Below are positions 25,785 to 34,397 of a stretch of 64,000 bases of DNA, piece after piece. Each line of letters begins with the position of its first letter. Position 1 is the first letter of the stretch. Both the position numbers and the translations under genes were made by a program. Source of the DNA: Bacteroidales bacterium UBA5219 (GTDB taxonomy: Bacteria; Bacteroidota; Bacteroidia; Bacteroidales; ML635J-15); the NCBI GenBank assembly GCA_002412425.1, contig DHVB01000077.1, forward strand, positions 74,340 to 138,339, in the 5' to 3' direction. Under the pieces are notes generated by a model. It did no database searches. It saw only the letters and a program-made list of their open reading frames with translations, and was not told the DNA's origin.

Positions 25785-26690
25785 TTATTTTGCTGATAAT
25801 GCTGCTAAAGCAATTGAATAAGTTTTTATTTCGGCAGAATCGCCACGTGATGACAAAACAGCAGGACATTTTGCTCCAACAAGCATTGCTGCTAATTTTG
25901 CACCTGCTAATTTTACTGAACCTTTATAAAAAACATTTGCTGCTTCTATATTTGGAAAAACTAAACAATCTGCTTGTCCAGCAACTACAGATTTTAATTT
26001 TTTAATTTCAACACATTCTTTATCAATAGCTACATCTAAAGCTAAAGGCCCATCGACTAAAGCTCCTTTTATTTGTCCACGCTCTGCCATTTTTGAAATT
26101 ATTGCTGCATCAACACAAGATGGCATACTAGCCGATACTTGTTCAGTAGCTGCAATTAAAGCAAGTCTTGGTTGTTCAATACCTAAATCATGAGCAACAT
26201 TAATTACATAGTTTGCAATTTGAATTTTCTGATTCAAATCTGGATAAGGAATTACTGCTACATCACTAACAACCAAAAGTTTTGGATATCCTTCCAACTC
26301 CATAACCACAACATGTGACAAAGTTGCCTTTGGGGGTAAAAGTCCAGTTTCTTTATTCAAAATAGCCCTCATATATTTGCCTGTACTAACCAAACCTTTC
26401 ATTAAAAAGTCTGCTTCTTTGTCGTTTATTAGCTTTACAGCTAGATTTGCAGCTTTGGTTTCGTCTGTTTCATGAACTATTTTAAACTTTTTTACATCTA
26501 TATTCTCCTGTTTGCATACTTCTTCTATACGATTTGTATCTCCCACCAAAATTCCTTCTACTATACCTAAATCAATAGCATTACTAACGGCTTCTATAGT
26601 GTGAGCATCATTAGCAAAAGCTACCGATAATCTTTTGCGAGATTTTGACTTTACAACTTCAATAATATCATCTAATTTCGTTATATTCAT
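25785..26690 (-). CDS. ptb: Phosphate butyryltransferase
   Basis: 301 residues. Ptb converts butyryl-CoA and phosphate to butyryl phosphate, feeding butyrate kinase. It has the PTA/PTB fold with LSVAFANDAHTIEAV at the N-terminus and the family block GALVDGPLALDVAID, plus the stretch KGLVSTGKYMRAIL. Length and these blocks distinguish it from Pta, which is encoded two genes upstream. Located 27 bases after ackA and 25 before buk, so likely one transcript. Confidence 0.95.
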   Translation of the reverse strand: MNITKLDDIIEVVKSKSRKRLSVAFANDAHTIEAVSNAIDLGIVEGILVGDTNRIEEVCKQENIDVKKFKIVHETDETKAANLAVKLINDKEADFLMKGLVSTGKYMRAILNKETGLLPPKATLSHVVVMELEGYPKLLVVSDVAVIPYPDLNQKIQIANYVINVAHDLGIEQPRLALIAATEQVSASMPSCVDAAIISKMAERGQIKGALVDGPLALDVAIDKECVEIKKLKSVVAGQADCLVFPNIEAANVFYKGSVKLAGAKLAAMLVGAKCPAVLSSRGDSAEIKTYSIALAALSAK

Positions 26691-26717
26691 TACTCGTTTG
26701 TTTTTTGTTATGATTAA

Positions 26718-27923
26718 TTATTTTTTTAACACTAAATCCACAGTATCCATAGCAATCACTAATTCTTCGTCTGTAGTTATACTCATAACTTTAACTTTAG
26801 AACCTTCTTTGCTTAACACTTCGTCTTTACCGAATATTTTACTGTTTTTATCAAAATCAAAACTAATACCTAAATAGTCCATATCTCTAAAAACAAGATC
26901 ACGTATATGTCCAGAATTTTCGCCAATTCCTCCTGTCATAATTATTAGATCTACTCCATTCATTATTGCAGCATAAGCTCCGATATATTTCTTAACTCTA
27001 TGTGCATACATATCTAAAGTTAGTTTTGCTCTTTCGTTACCTGCTTCACTTTCTGCTTGTAAATCTCTCATGTCTGATGATATTTCAGAAACTCCATTTA
27101 CTCCGCATTGTTTATTTATAAATGAATTTGCTTGAGAAATGCTAAGTTTTTCTTTTTCCATAATAAACAATAATGCACCTAAATCAAGGTCTCCTGTTCT
27201 AGTGCCCATCATTAGCCCTTCTACTGGTGTAAATCCCATTGAAGTATCAACTGATTTTCCATTTTTAATTGCAGTAATTGAAGCTCCATTACCCAAGTGG
27301 CAAGTTATGATTTTCTTTTCATTAAAATTCCAACCCAATATATTACAAGCTTTTTGAGCAACAAATTTATGACTTGTTCCATGGAAACCATAACGTCTTA
27401 TTTTGTAATTTTCATACATTTTATATGGTACTGCATACATATATGAACTTGCTGGCATTGTTTGATGAAAAGAAGTATCAAAAACTGCTGTTTGTGGAAC
27501 TTTTGGTAATATTTTTTGAATAGCTCTAATTCCTAATAAGTGTGCAGGATTATGTAATGGTGCTAAATCTATACAAGCTTCAATTTTACTAATTGCTTCT
27601 TCATCTAATTTCACACTTTTTGTAAAATATTCGCCACCATGAGCTACACGATGTCCTACAGCATTAATTTCGTCTAAAGATGAAATAACTCCATGTTCTT
27701 TGCTCAACAAAGCATCTAAAACTAGATTAATACCTACTGTATGGTCTGAAACTGGAGTTTCTAATTCAAACTTTTGATCTTTATTATTTTTATGCTTGAT
27801 CATACCACTTGGCAAACCAATTCTTTCTACAAGACCTTTAGCTTTCAATACTGGTTCTTTACCCATATCAAGAAGTTGATATTTGATTGATGAACTTCCG
27901 CAATTTAGAACTAATACATTCAT
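26718..27923 (-). CDS. ackA: Acetate kinase
   Basis: 401 residues. AckA makes ATP and acetate from acetyl phosphate. Motifs: VLNCGSSSIKYQLLD at 5-19, GHRVAHGGEYF, AVFDTSFHQTMP, RRYGFHGTSHKFVA, ITCHLGNGAS and MTGGIGENSG. All phosphate- and acetate-binding blocks look intact. It follows pta by 30 bases. The pairing of pta-ackA and ptb-buk in one run gives the cell two substrate-level phosphorylation modules under what is probably one promoter. Confidence 0.97.
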   Translation of the reverse strand: MNVLVLNCGSSSIKYQLLDMGKEPVLKAKGLVERIGLPSGMIKHKNNKDQKFELETPVSDHTVGINLVLDALLSKEHGVISSLDEINAVGHRVAHGGEYFTKSVKLDEEAISKIEACIDLAPLHNPAHLLGIRAIQKILPKVPQTAVFDTSFHQTMPASSYMYAVPYKMYENYKIRRYGFHGTSHKFVAQKACNILGWNFNEKKIITCHLGNGASITAIKNGKSVDTSMGFTPVEGLMMGTRTGDLDLGALLFIMEKEKLSISQANSFINKQCGVNGVSEISSDMRDLQAESEAGNERAKLTLDMYAHRVKKYIGAYAAIMNGVDLIIMTGGIGENSGHIRDLVFRDMDYLGISFDFDKNSKIFGKDEVLSKEGSKVKVMSITTDEELVIAMDTVDLVLKK

Positions 27924-27953
27924 TTTATTATTTTTTAGATTAAGTTTATATAA

Positions 27954-28961
27954 TTATTTTTTCATTCCCACTGCTTGGTTTACTGTAATAGCAACTAAGT
28001 TAACTATATCGTCAACAGAACAACCTCTTGACAAATCGTTGATTGGAGCAGCCATTCCTTGTAAAATAGGTCCTACTGCTTCTACTCCAGCAATTCTTTG
28101 AACTAATTTATATGCAATATTTCCAGCTTGCATAGTTGGGAATACAAGCACGTTTGCATTTCCTGCTATTTTACTTCCTGGTGCTTTTTTCTGTCCAACT
28201 TCTGGTACTATTGCAGCGTCGCTTTGCAATTCACCTTCAATCATCATATCTGGAGCCATTTCTTTTGCTAGTCTTGTTGCTTCAACAACTTTATCAACCA
28301 TTTCGTGTTTACCCGAACCTAAAGTTGAAAAACTTAACATTGCAATTTTTGGTTCAAAACCAGCAATTGTTCTTGCAGTATTACCGGTTGCCACAGCAAT
28401 TTCGGCTAATTCTTGTGCTGTTGGATCTGGTTGCACTACACAGTCTGCAAATACCATTAAACCATCTTCGCCAAATTTTTTGTCATTTAAAATCATTATA
28501 AAAGCACCAGAAACAACTGAAATGCCTGGTAAAGTTTTTACAACTTGAAAAGCAGGACGAAGCACATCACCTGTAGCATTATCTGCACCAGCAACTTCAC
28601 CATCAGCATCACCTGCTTTTATCATTAAAGTTGCTAAATATAATGGGTTCTCAACTAATTTTGAAGCTTCTTCTTTAGTTAAACCTTTTGATTTACGAAG
28701 TTCTACTAATAAATCGGTATAAGCTTCTTTTTTATCATGATTTTTTGGATCAATAATTATTGCATTTTTAATATTTGTCAAATTGTTTTCTGAAGCAGTT
28801 TTATTTATAACTTCAGGCGAACCTAATAAAATTATTTTTGCTAATTTTTCTTCAATAATCTGATTAGCTGCTTTTAAAGTTCTTATTTCTGTTCCTTCTG
28901 GTAGAACAATTCGCATTTCGTGTTTACGTGCGTTTTCTTTAATTTTTTGTAACAAATCCAT
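27954..28961 (-). CDS. pta: Phosphate acetyltransferase (short form)
   Basis: 335 residues, the short form lacking the N-terminal DRTGG/P-loop region of enteric Pta. It interconverts acetyl-CoA and acetyl phosphate. Signatures: RIVLPEGTEIRTLKAA at the start, GEVAGADNATGDVLRPAFQ, DGLMVFADCVVQPDPTAQELAEIA, MLSFSTLGSGKHEMVDKV and APGSKIAGNANVLVFP. It follows the FAH-family gene by 11 bases and precedes ackA by 30. Confidence 0.96.
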   Translation of the reverse strand: MDLLQKIKENARKHEMRIVLPEGTEIRTLKAANQIIEEKLAKIILLGSPEVINKTASENNLTNIKNAIIIDPKNHDKKEAYTDLLVELRKSKGLTKEEASKLVENPLYLATLMIKAGDADGEVAGADNATGDVLRPAFQVVKTLPGISVVSGAFIMILNDKKFGEDGLMVFADCVVQPDPTAQELAEIAVATGNTARTIAGFEPKIAMLSFSTLGSGKHEMVDKVVEATRLAKEMAPDMMIEGELQSDAAIVPEVGQKKAPGSKIAGNANVLVFPTMQAGNIAYKLVQRIAGVEAVGPILQGMAAPINDLSRGCSVDDIVNLVAITVNQAVGMKK

Positions 28962-28972
28962 TTTTAATATTT

Positions 28973-29584
28973 TTATTTAATTTTAATATTTAATAATTCT
29001 TTTTCTTCTATAAAGGCTTTTAATTCATCTCCAATTTCAAGTTTACCAACTCCTTTTGGTGTTCCAGTAAAGATTATATCTCCAATTTTAAGAGTTAAAA
29101 ATTTAGAAACATATTCTATTATTTCATCAATATTAAAAACCATATTTTTAGTATTTCCCAATTGAACTAGCTCGCCATTACGCATGAGTTTGAAGTTTAT
29201 ATTATTTACATCTTCAATTTCTTCTATTGGTATCCATTCCGAGAGCATTGCCGAGCCATCAAAAGCTTTTGCAATTTCCCAAGGCAATCCTTTTTCTTTA
29301 CAATCTCTTTGTAAATCGCGAGCGGTAACATCGATTCCAACACCTATATGACTATAATAGCGATGTGCAAATTTTTTATCAATATGTTTTCCTAATCTAT
29401 GAATTTTTACGATTATTTCTAATTCGTATTGAATATCGTTTGAAAAATCTGGCAAATAAAAATCTTTTCCTGTTTGTAAAATACTTGAATCTGGTTTAAG
29501 GAAGAATACAGGTTTTTCGGGCAACACAGCATTCATTTCCTCGATATGATCTTTGTAATTATGTCCTATACAGATGATTTTCAT
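28973..29584 (-). CDS. Fumarylacetoacetate hydrolase family protein
   Basis: 203 residues, a single FAH domain of the small YcgM/FAHD1 type (acylpyruvase or oxaloacetate decarboxylase-like). It begins with IICIGHNYKDHIEEMNA, followed by PVFFLKPDSSIL, the metal-ligand block YELEIIVKIHRLGK, GVGIDVTARDLQ, the loop KAFDGSAMLSEW and IGDIIFTGTPKGVG. The Asp/Glu metal ligands look present. The true substrate cannot be read from sequence. It is separated from gcvT by a terminator hairpin and is probably first gene of the pta-ackA-ptb-buk-ridA run, suggesting a link to 2-oxoacid metabolism. Confidence 0.92.
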   Translation of the reverse strand: MKIICIGHNYKDHIEEMNAVLPEKPVFFLKPDSSILQTGKDFYLPDFSNDIQYELEIIVKIHRLGKHIDKKFAHRYYSHIGVGIDVTARDLQRDCKEKGLPWEIAKAFDGSAMLSEWIPIEEIEDVNNINFKLMRNGELVQLGNTKNMVFNIDEIIEYVSKFLTLKIGDIIFTGTPKGVGKLEIGDELKAFIEEKELLNIKIK

Positions 29585-29597
29585 TTTATAATAAAAA

Positions 29598-29620
29598 GAG
29601 ACAAGCTATGTGCTTGTCTC
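29598..29620 (-). terminator. Terminator hairpin between gcvT and the FAH gene
   Basis: Perfect 9-bp stem GAGACAAGC (29598-29606) / GCTTGTCTC (29612-29620), loop TATGT, with AAAAA on the left for a minus-strand U tract. It directly precedes the FAH start codon (29584), so it probably ends gcvT transcripts or attenuates the downstream operon. Confidence 0.75.
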
Positions 29621-29626
29621 GAAATT

Positions 29627-30748
29627 TTATTTTACTACTTGAATTTGATTTTTAAAAATAGGAGCTTTTACCACTTTAGCTTTTAATCTTTTATCTCTAA
29701 CTCCGATAAAAATTTCGGTATCAACTTTCCAAAACCCTTTATTTAGATAAGCCATTCCTATTCCAACTTTCATGCTTGGTGACATAGTTCCTGATGTAAC
29801 TTCACCTATTTCATTTCCTTCTGCATCATACACTAAATAATGCTGACGTGGAATTCCTCTATCAATCATTTCGAAAGGTTTTAACATTTTGCTTGCACCT
29901 TCGGCTTTAAGTTTTTCGTGATATTCTCTATTTACGAAGTCTTTACCGTCAACAAATTTTGTAATCCACCCTAATCCTGCTTCTATTGGTGAAGTAGTTT
30001 CGTTAATATCATTTCCATACAAGCAAAATCCCATTTCTAAACGCAAGGTATCTCTAGCACCAAGACCTATAGATTTTATTCCAAATTCTTCTCCTGCTTC
30101 AAAAACAGCATTATAAAGTTTTTCTGCATCTTTATTTTTTGCATATATTTCACAACCTCCAGCACCTGTATATCCAGTTATAGAAAAAATTACACTTTCA
30201 ATTCCTGCAAAAGGAATTTCTTTAAAAGTATAATATTCCATATCTGTAATATTTGCACTTGTAAGTTTTTGCATAGCCTTTATAGCATAAGGTCCTTGAA
30301 CTGCTAATTGGCAATATTCATCTGAAGCATTGATAAGATCTTCGCCAATTTTCATTCCCATTTTACTAGCAATTGCTGTACACCAAGCCCAATCTTTATC
30401 AATATTTGCAGCATTTACAACTAACAGATAAGATTCTGCATTAAAACGATAAACTAAAAAGTCATCAACTATTCCACCTTTATCATTAGGAAAGCAAGAA
30501 TATTGAATTTTACCATCTGTCAAATCTAAAATATTGTTAGACGTAACTTTTTGTAAAAAATCTACAGCTTTTGGTCCTTTTACCCAAAACTCTCCCATGT
30601 GAGACACGTCAAAAACTCCAAGTTTTTCACGACAAGTAACGTGTTCGTCATTTATTCCTGTAAATTCAATTGGCATGTTATGCCCTGCAAATTCAACCAT
30701 TTTGGCTCCTTTTGCAATGTGATAATTTGTAAATGCAGTGGTTTTCAT
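29627..30748 (-). CDS. gcvT: Glycine cleavage system T protein (aminomethyltransferase)
   Basis: 373 residues. GcvT transfers the methylene carbon from lipoyl-bound aminomethyl on H protein to tetrahydrofolate and releases ammonia. Blocks: [30 protein letters not shown] (the Asp that interacts with folate), [30 protein letters not shown] and RGIPRQHY. gcvH and gcvP are not nearby. I looked for a glycine riboswitch upstream and see none. Confidence 0.96.
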   Translation of the reverse strand: MKTTAFTNYHIAKGAKMVEFAGHNMPIEFTGINDEHVTCREKLGVFDVSHMGEFWVKGPKAVDFLQKVTSNNILDLTDGKIQYSCFPNDKGGIVDDFLVYRFNAESYLLVVNAANIDKDWAWCTAIASKMGMKIGEDLINASDEYCQLAVQGPYAIKAMQKLTSANITDMEYYTFKEIPFAGIESVIFSITGYTGAGGCEIYAKNKDAEKLYNAVFEAGEEFGIKSIGLGARDTLRLEMGFCLYGNDINETTSPIEAGLGWITKFVDGKDFVNREYHEKLKAEGASKMLKPFEMIDRGIPRQHYLVYDAEGNEIGEVTSGTMSPSMKVGIGMAYLNKGFWKVDTEIFIGVRDKRLKAKVVKAPIFKNQIQVVK

Positions 30749-30802
30749 TTTTTATGTATTTTATATAATATTTATTTTTTTAATTTATTTTTAAACTGGT
30801 AG

Positions 30803-30810
30803 CAAATTTA
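30803..30810 (-). promoter_or_regulatory. Candidate -7 box of gcvT (minus strand)
   Basis: TAAATTTG on the minus strand (plus strand CAAATTTA), 55 bases before the gcvT ATG; a TTG (CAA at 30834-30836) lies 23 bases further upstream. Divergent to the candidate promoter at 30875. Confidence 0.4.
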
Positions 30811-30874
30811 AAAAATTTTATTCAAAAATAAAACAATATTTACAACATATTTTTTACAAAATAAAATCTTTGTT

Positions 30875-30882
30875 TATATTTG
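30875..30882 (+). promoter_or_regulatory. Candidate -7 box (TATATTTG) of the MORN-repeat gene
   Basis: TATATTTG fits TAnnTTTG and leaves a leader of about 80 bases before the ATG at 30965. No clear -33 box at normal spacing. Confidence 0.4.
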
Positions 30883-30964
30883 CTTTTAAATAAGGTATGA
30901 GTTTTGCAATAAAAAACAATAACAATATTTTAATTAAAATTACAGTTATAGTAAAAAACAATTT

Positions 30965-31822
30965 ATGATGAACAAGATATTTATTATAGGTCTAATAGTT
31001 TTATTTTTCGGTTCTATTTCATTTGCTCAGAACAATAGACAAAATGATAGTTTAATTAATTTTGTAGATATTAATAATAACAAGCAAGGAAAATGGGAAA
31101 AAAAATATTCCAATGGTCAAGTTAGATATAGAGGTTTTTTTGTGGACAATATCCCTACAGGAGTTTTTACATATTACTATCAAAATGGAAAAGTTAAATC
31201 AGTTTTGAATTATGATAAAAATGGTGGCTCTCAAGCCGAATTATTTTGGGATAATGGAAATTATGCAGCTAAAGGTTATTTTGACAGTGATAATAATAAA
31301 CATCTAACTTGGAATATGTATTTTGAAGACGGTAAAAAGTCTGCAGTTATAAACTTCAATCATGGAGTAGCAGAAGGCAATGTTTTAATATTTTATCAAA
31401 ACATCGAAAAATTAGCTTTAAATTGTAACTATAAGGCTGGTAAACTTGACGGTCAATACACAAAATATTTTCAATCTGGAGCTAAAATTGAAGAAGGTAC
31501 ATATAAAAATGGCACTCGAGACGGCTATTGGAAATTTTATTCAAATAGTGGTATGATTGATGAAGAAGGCATGTATGTAAATGGTGAAAAAGACGGTGAA
31601 TGGAAAATTTATAGGGATAATCCAAAAGGCGAAATTGTAAATTACGACAAAGGCGTGCCTGATAATTGGGACGAATTAATGGAAGAATGGAGAGCAAAAG
31701 AAGAATGGGCTAAAGAAAATCAAAATAAATTTAAACAACCCGAAGATTATTTTGACAATCCTATTGAATTTTTTAAACCTAGCACAGACCCTAATACCCA
31801 AGTAGAATATAAGTTGAAATAA
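30965..31822 (+). CDS. Exported MORN-repeat (YwqK-type) protein
   Basis: 285 residues; either of two adjacent Met codons may start it. Signal peptide (FIIGLIVLFFGSISFAQ). From about residue 40 to 225 it consists of MORN_2 repeats of about 22 residues with the core YYxNGKxKxxxxY: for example YSNGQVRYRGFF, YYQNGKVKSVLNY, YFQSGAKIEEGTY, YSNSGMIDEEGMY and GEKDGEWKIYRDN. Such proteins are often auto-annotated as YwqK-family antitoxins, but there is no toxin nearby and export argues against it. The tail is charged and Pro/Asp-rich. A structural or protein-binding role at the envelope is the modest inference. Confidence 0.85.
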   Translation: MMNKIFIIGLIVLFFGSISFAQNNRQNDSLINFVDINNNKQGKWEKKYSNGQVRYRGFFVDNIPTGVFTYYYQNGKVKSVLNYDKNGGSQAELFWDNGNYAAKGYFDSDNNKHLTWNMYFEDGKKSAVINFNHGVAEGNVLIFYQNIEKLALNCNYKAGKLDGQYTKYFQSGAKIEEGTYKNGTRDGYWKFYSNSGMIDEEGMYVNGEKDGEWKIYRDNPKGEIVNYDKGVPDNWDELMEEWRAKEEWAKENQNKFKQPEDYFDNPIEFFKPSTDPNTQVEYKLK

Positions 31823-31965
31823 CAACTATTTCTTTTAAAATAAAACAAACAATTTTAGAACTCCATCTAAGTCATTGATAATTAACAAACAAACAAATAT
31901 TAATACTATTATTTTATTTTTTTAATTTTAATAACAAAAAATTTTATTTATATAAATATATTTTG

Positions 31966-31973
31966 TATCTTTG
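31966..31973 (+). promoter_or_regulatory. Candidate -7 box (TATCTTTG) of the 6S-like RNA
   Basis: Exact TAnnTTTG match, the same octamer as in front of rpsP, in a gene-free region. The implied start at about 31980 is some 28 bases before the closing stem of the RNA. Confidence 0.5.
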
Positions 31974-31979
31974 TATAAG

Positions 31980-32222
31980 TTTAATGATTAATAATTTACA
32001 AACTTAATTGTCAGAATTTCTTTGAAATATTATTCTCCCTGAGGTTAATGATACACTCTCAAATCCTTAATGCTACCTCTCAGCAGGCAACAGCAAATTA
32101 TCCTCTTAATTAAATTTACAACAATTAACTTATTGTTAACCAAAGGGGGAATTCTGACAAGATATAATATTCGATTTTAATGTAATAATTTTCATGGTAT
32201 AAAAAGTTTAGTTGATAAAACA
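31980..32222 (+). ncRNA. ssrS: Structured small RNA, 6S RNA-like
   Basis: No ORF lies here. A closing stem TTGTCAGAATT (32008-32018) / AATTCTGACAA (32150-32160) is perfect over 11 bp. Inside it UCUCCCU (32034-32040) can pair with AGGGGGA (32144-32150), sharing one base with the closing stem, then GGUUAAUGAUA (32043-32053) with UAUUGUUAACC (32131-32141; two G-U pairs). A large open bubble follows, with a small hairpin on its 3' side (32106-32111/32123-32128), and an apical hairpin around 32072-32095. One long rod with a central bubble of about 150-180 nt is the hallmark of 6S RNA, which binds the RNA polymerase housekeeping holoenzyme. A promoter box precedes and a terminator follows. Identity is inferred from shape only. 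Confidence 0.5.
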
Positions 32223-32256
32223 AAAAAGGGCTGTTTCAAAAAAGACAGCCCTTTTT
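32223..32256. terminator. Bidirectional terminator
   Basis: AAAAAGGGCTGT (32223-32234) pairs with ACAGCCCTTTTT (32245-32256). A/T flanks on both sides serve both the plus-strand RNA gene and the convergent PorE-like gene ending at 32277. Confidence 0.85.
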
Positions 32257-32276
32257 ATTTGTATATTTTTATAAAT

Positions 32277-34370
32277 TTAGAATTCTCTTCCAGTATCTTT
32301 TATAATTGAAGAGCCTGGTTGCCCTTGAGGAATTTCATCTTTTGCTTTTTCTTGTTCTTTATCTTTTCCGTACTCTGTTGAAATAACACTAAACTCAGTT
32401 CTTCTATTTAATTGATGAGCATCTTCTTTTTGTTTATTATCTTTAAGTCTATTGATATAATCTTCAGATAAAACATCTCCCTCTTTGAAGTATGGAAATT
32501 CTTTTGCTAATTCTTTTGTTATTTCTCTAGGTTCGCTTTTACCAAAACCTTTAGCTGTTAAACGATCAGTTTTTATTCCCTTAGAAATTAGATAATCAAC
32601 ACAAGATTTTGCTCTTCTCAAAGATAAATCCATGTTATAATCTGCTGCTCCTCTAAAGTCGGTGTGAGATCTAAGTTCAATCGTAATATGAGGGTTATCT
32701 TCTAAAGTTTTTACCAAACCGTCTAAAGATACAGTTGATTCAGGTAACAATGTAGCTTTATCATATTCATATAAAATATTAGGTAATACAATTACACGTG
32801 GTATTCTAGCAAGGTTTATAACTACATTTATTACCGTATCATATTCAATTTTCATTGTTGTAAATTGAACTGATGTTGCAAAATAATCTTTGCCACCATC
32901 TGCTTTGATTTTATAGTTTTTATTTACATCTAACTTATAATTAAAAGTTCCATTTTCTGAAGAAAGGAAGTCAGCCACAAGTCCATCATCATTAAATAAG
33001 CTAAGTTTCACATCTTTTAGCGTTCTTATTTTTAACATATCTGTAGTATCTCTAACTACACCATTTAAAGTTATAGACAGTGGTGGTAAAACAAAAGAAT
33101 AAATATCATCTCCTCCTTTACCTCCTTTTCTATTTGAGGACAAATATCCAGTTTCTTCACTTCCATAAAAAATAATTCCAAAATCATCAAATGAAGAGTT
33201 AATAGGATATTTTAAATTTTCTATATCAGTAATATTTCCTTTGTCATCTTTAACAACTTTATAAATATCATACCCCCCCATTCCTTTATGTCCATCTGAC
33301 GCAAAATATAAAGTTCCGTCTGCCCTTACTGTTGGGAACACTTCGTCTCCAAGACTATTTACTATTGGTCCTAGATTTATTGGATGTCCTGCATTGTTAG
33401 CTTTTATTGTAGATCTATAAATATCCATTCCGCCATATCCTGTTGGTGCTTCTCCCGAAAAATATAAATATTTATCATCTGTAGATAATGCTGGGTGTCC
33501 AACTTCATAATTTTCAAAGCCTGGAATATTTACTAACTGTGCTTCTCCCCAGACATTTCCTTTTTTACTAGCATAATATATTTTACAAGGCTCGTCCACT
33601 TTTTTGCCTGCTTTACATCTAGTAAAATACATTTCTGTACCTTTGTTTGATACTGTGCATGCACCTTCGTCATCTTCTGAATTAATTCCTCCTGCTACGG
33701 GTGTTGGTTCGCTCCATGACCCTTTTCTATCTTGAGTTACTGAAAATATATCTGTAAATTTTTGACCAGTTTTATAATTGCTTCTTGCTCCTATCGCTCC
33801 TTCTCTAGAGGTTGTAAAATACAATGTTCTGTAATCCTTGCTTCCCCATGCTGGAGAAAAGTCAAAACTTTGGGAGTTAAAACTTGAAACATTGGTAACT
33901 TTATATCTTGTTGGGCGACTGATCCACTTTGGAACGATAGAACAAGATTCCATTCCAGCAATTGCTCTATGGTCTTGAGGCGAAACTTGAAGATATTGTT
34001 TATAAACATCAATTGCATCTTCATATTTACCGTTCATTCTTAATGCATCTGCATAAAACAGCAAAACGTCAGGTTTAATAACTCCTTTTACATAATTATT
34101 TTTAGCAACTTGAAAATACAATTCTGATTTATCAGAGTCACCTAAATTTTTAAAACAAATACCAAGTTTGTAATTAACAGAGGCTTTATCTTCTTGAGTT
34201 CTCAAACTCGGAATAGCCTTCAAATAATAGTCTTTTGCTAATTCATACTGATATGTGTTATAATACTCATCTCCTTTGGTAATCAAAGAACTTTGTGCTG
34301 TTAATAACACCGGTATAATCATTACTAAAATAAAAAAAACAATATGTTTCATAGTCTTAGGTTTTTTCAT
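32277..34370 (-). CDS. PorE-like OmpA-family protein (TPR, PD40 propeller, CRD, OmpA)
   Basis: 697 residues with a signal peptide (HIVFFILVMIIPVLLTAQ). Domains in order: TPR repeats (about 25-145), PD40/WD40-like beta-propeller (about 170-420; ALSTDDKYLYFSGEAPTGYGGMDIYR, RADGTLYFASDGHKGMGGYDIY), a carboxypeptidase-regulatory-like beta-sandwich (about 430-510) and an OmpA C-terminal peptidoglycan-binding domain (TIELRSHTDFRGAADYN, SLRRAKSCVDYLISKG). This exact order is that of PorE of the Porphyromonas gingivalis type IX secretion system. An upstream gene encodes the same architecture without the OmpA domain, so this could be one of several paralogues, not the core T9SS component. Confidence 0.85.
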   Translation of the reverse strand: MKKPKTMKHIVFFILVMIIPVLLTAQSSLITKGDEYYNTYQYELAKDYYLKAIPSLRTQEDKASVNYKLGICFKNLGDSDKSELYFQVAKNNYVKGVIKPDVLLFYADALRMNGKYEDAIDVYKQYLQVSPQDHRAIAGMESCSIVPKWISRPTRYKVTNVSSFNSQSFDFSPAWGSKDYRTLYFTTSREGAIGARSNYKTGQKFTDIFSVTQDRKGSWSEPTPVAGGINSEDDEGACTVSNKGTEMYFTRCKAGKKVDEPCKIYYASKKGNVWGEAQLVNIPGFENYEVGHPALSTDDKYLYFSGEAPTGYGGMDIYRSTIKANNAGHPINLGPIVNSLGDEVFPTVRADGTLYFASDGHKGMGGYDIYKVVKDDKGNITDIENLKYPINSSFDDFGIIFYGSEETGYLSSNRKGGKGGDDIYSFVLPPLSITLNGVVRDTTDMLKIRTLKDVKLSLFNDDGLVADFLSSENGTFNYKLDVNKNYKIKADGGKDYFATSVQFTTMKIEYDTVINVVINLARIPRVIVLPNILYEYDKATLLPESTVSLDGLVKTLEDNPHITIELRSHTDFRGAADYNMDLSLRRAKSCVDYLISKGIKTDRLTAKGFGKSEPREITKELAKEFPYFKEGDVLSEDYINRLKDNKQKEDAHQLNRRTEFSVISTEYGKDKEQEKAKDEIPQGQPGSSIIKDTGREF

Positions 34371-34397
34371 TTAAAAACTGTTCAAATATAATAAACT

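Noticed and set aside
30749..30964. Glycine riboswitch upstream of gcvT
   Set aside because: The gap is AT-rich with no GC-rich paired aptamer domains; only promoter-like boxes are seen.
30965..31822. YwqK-type antitoxin of a toxin-antitoxin pair
   Set aside because: It has a signal peptide and MORN repeats, and there is no toxin gene beside it; the name is a database habit.
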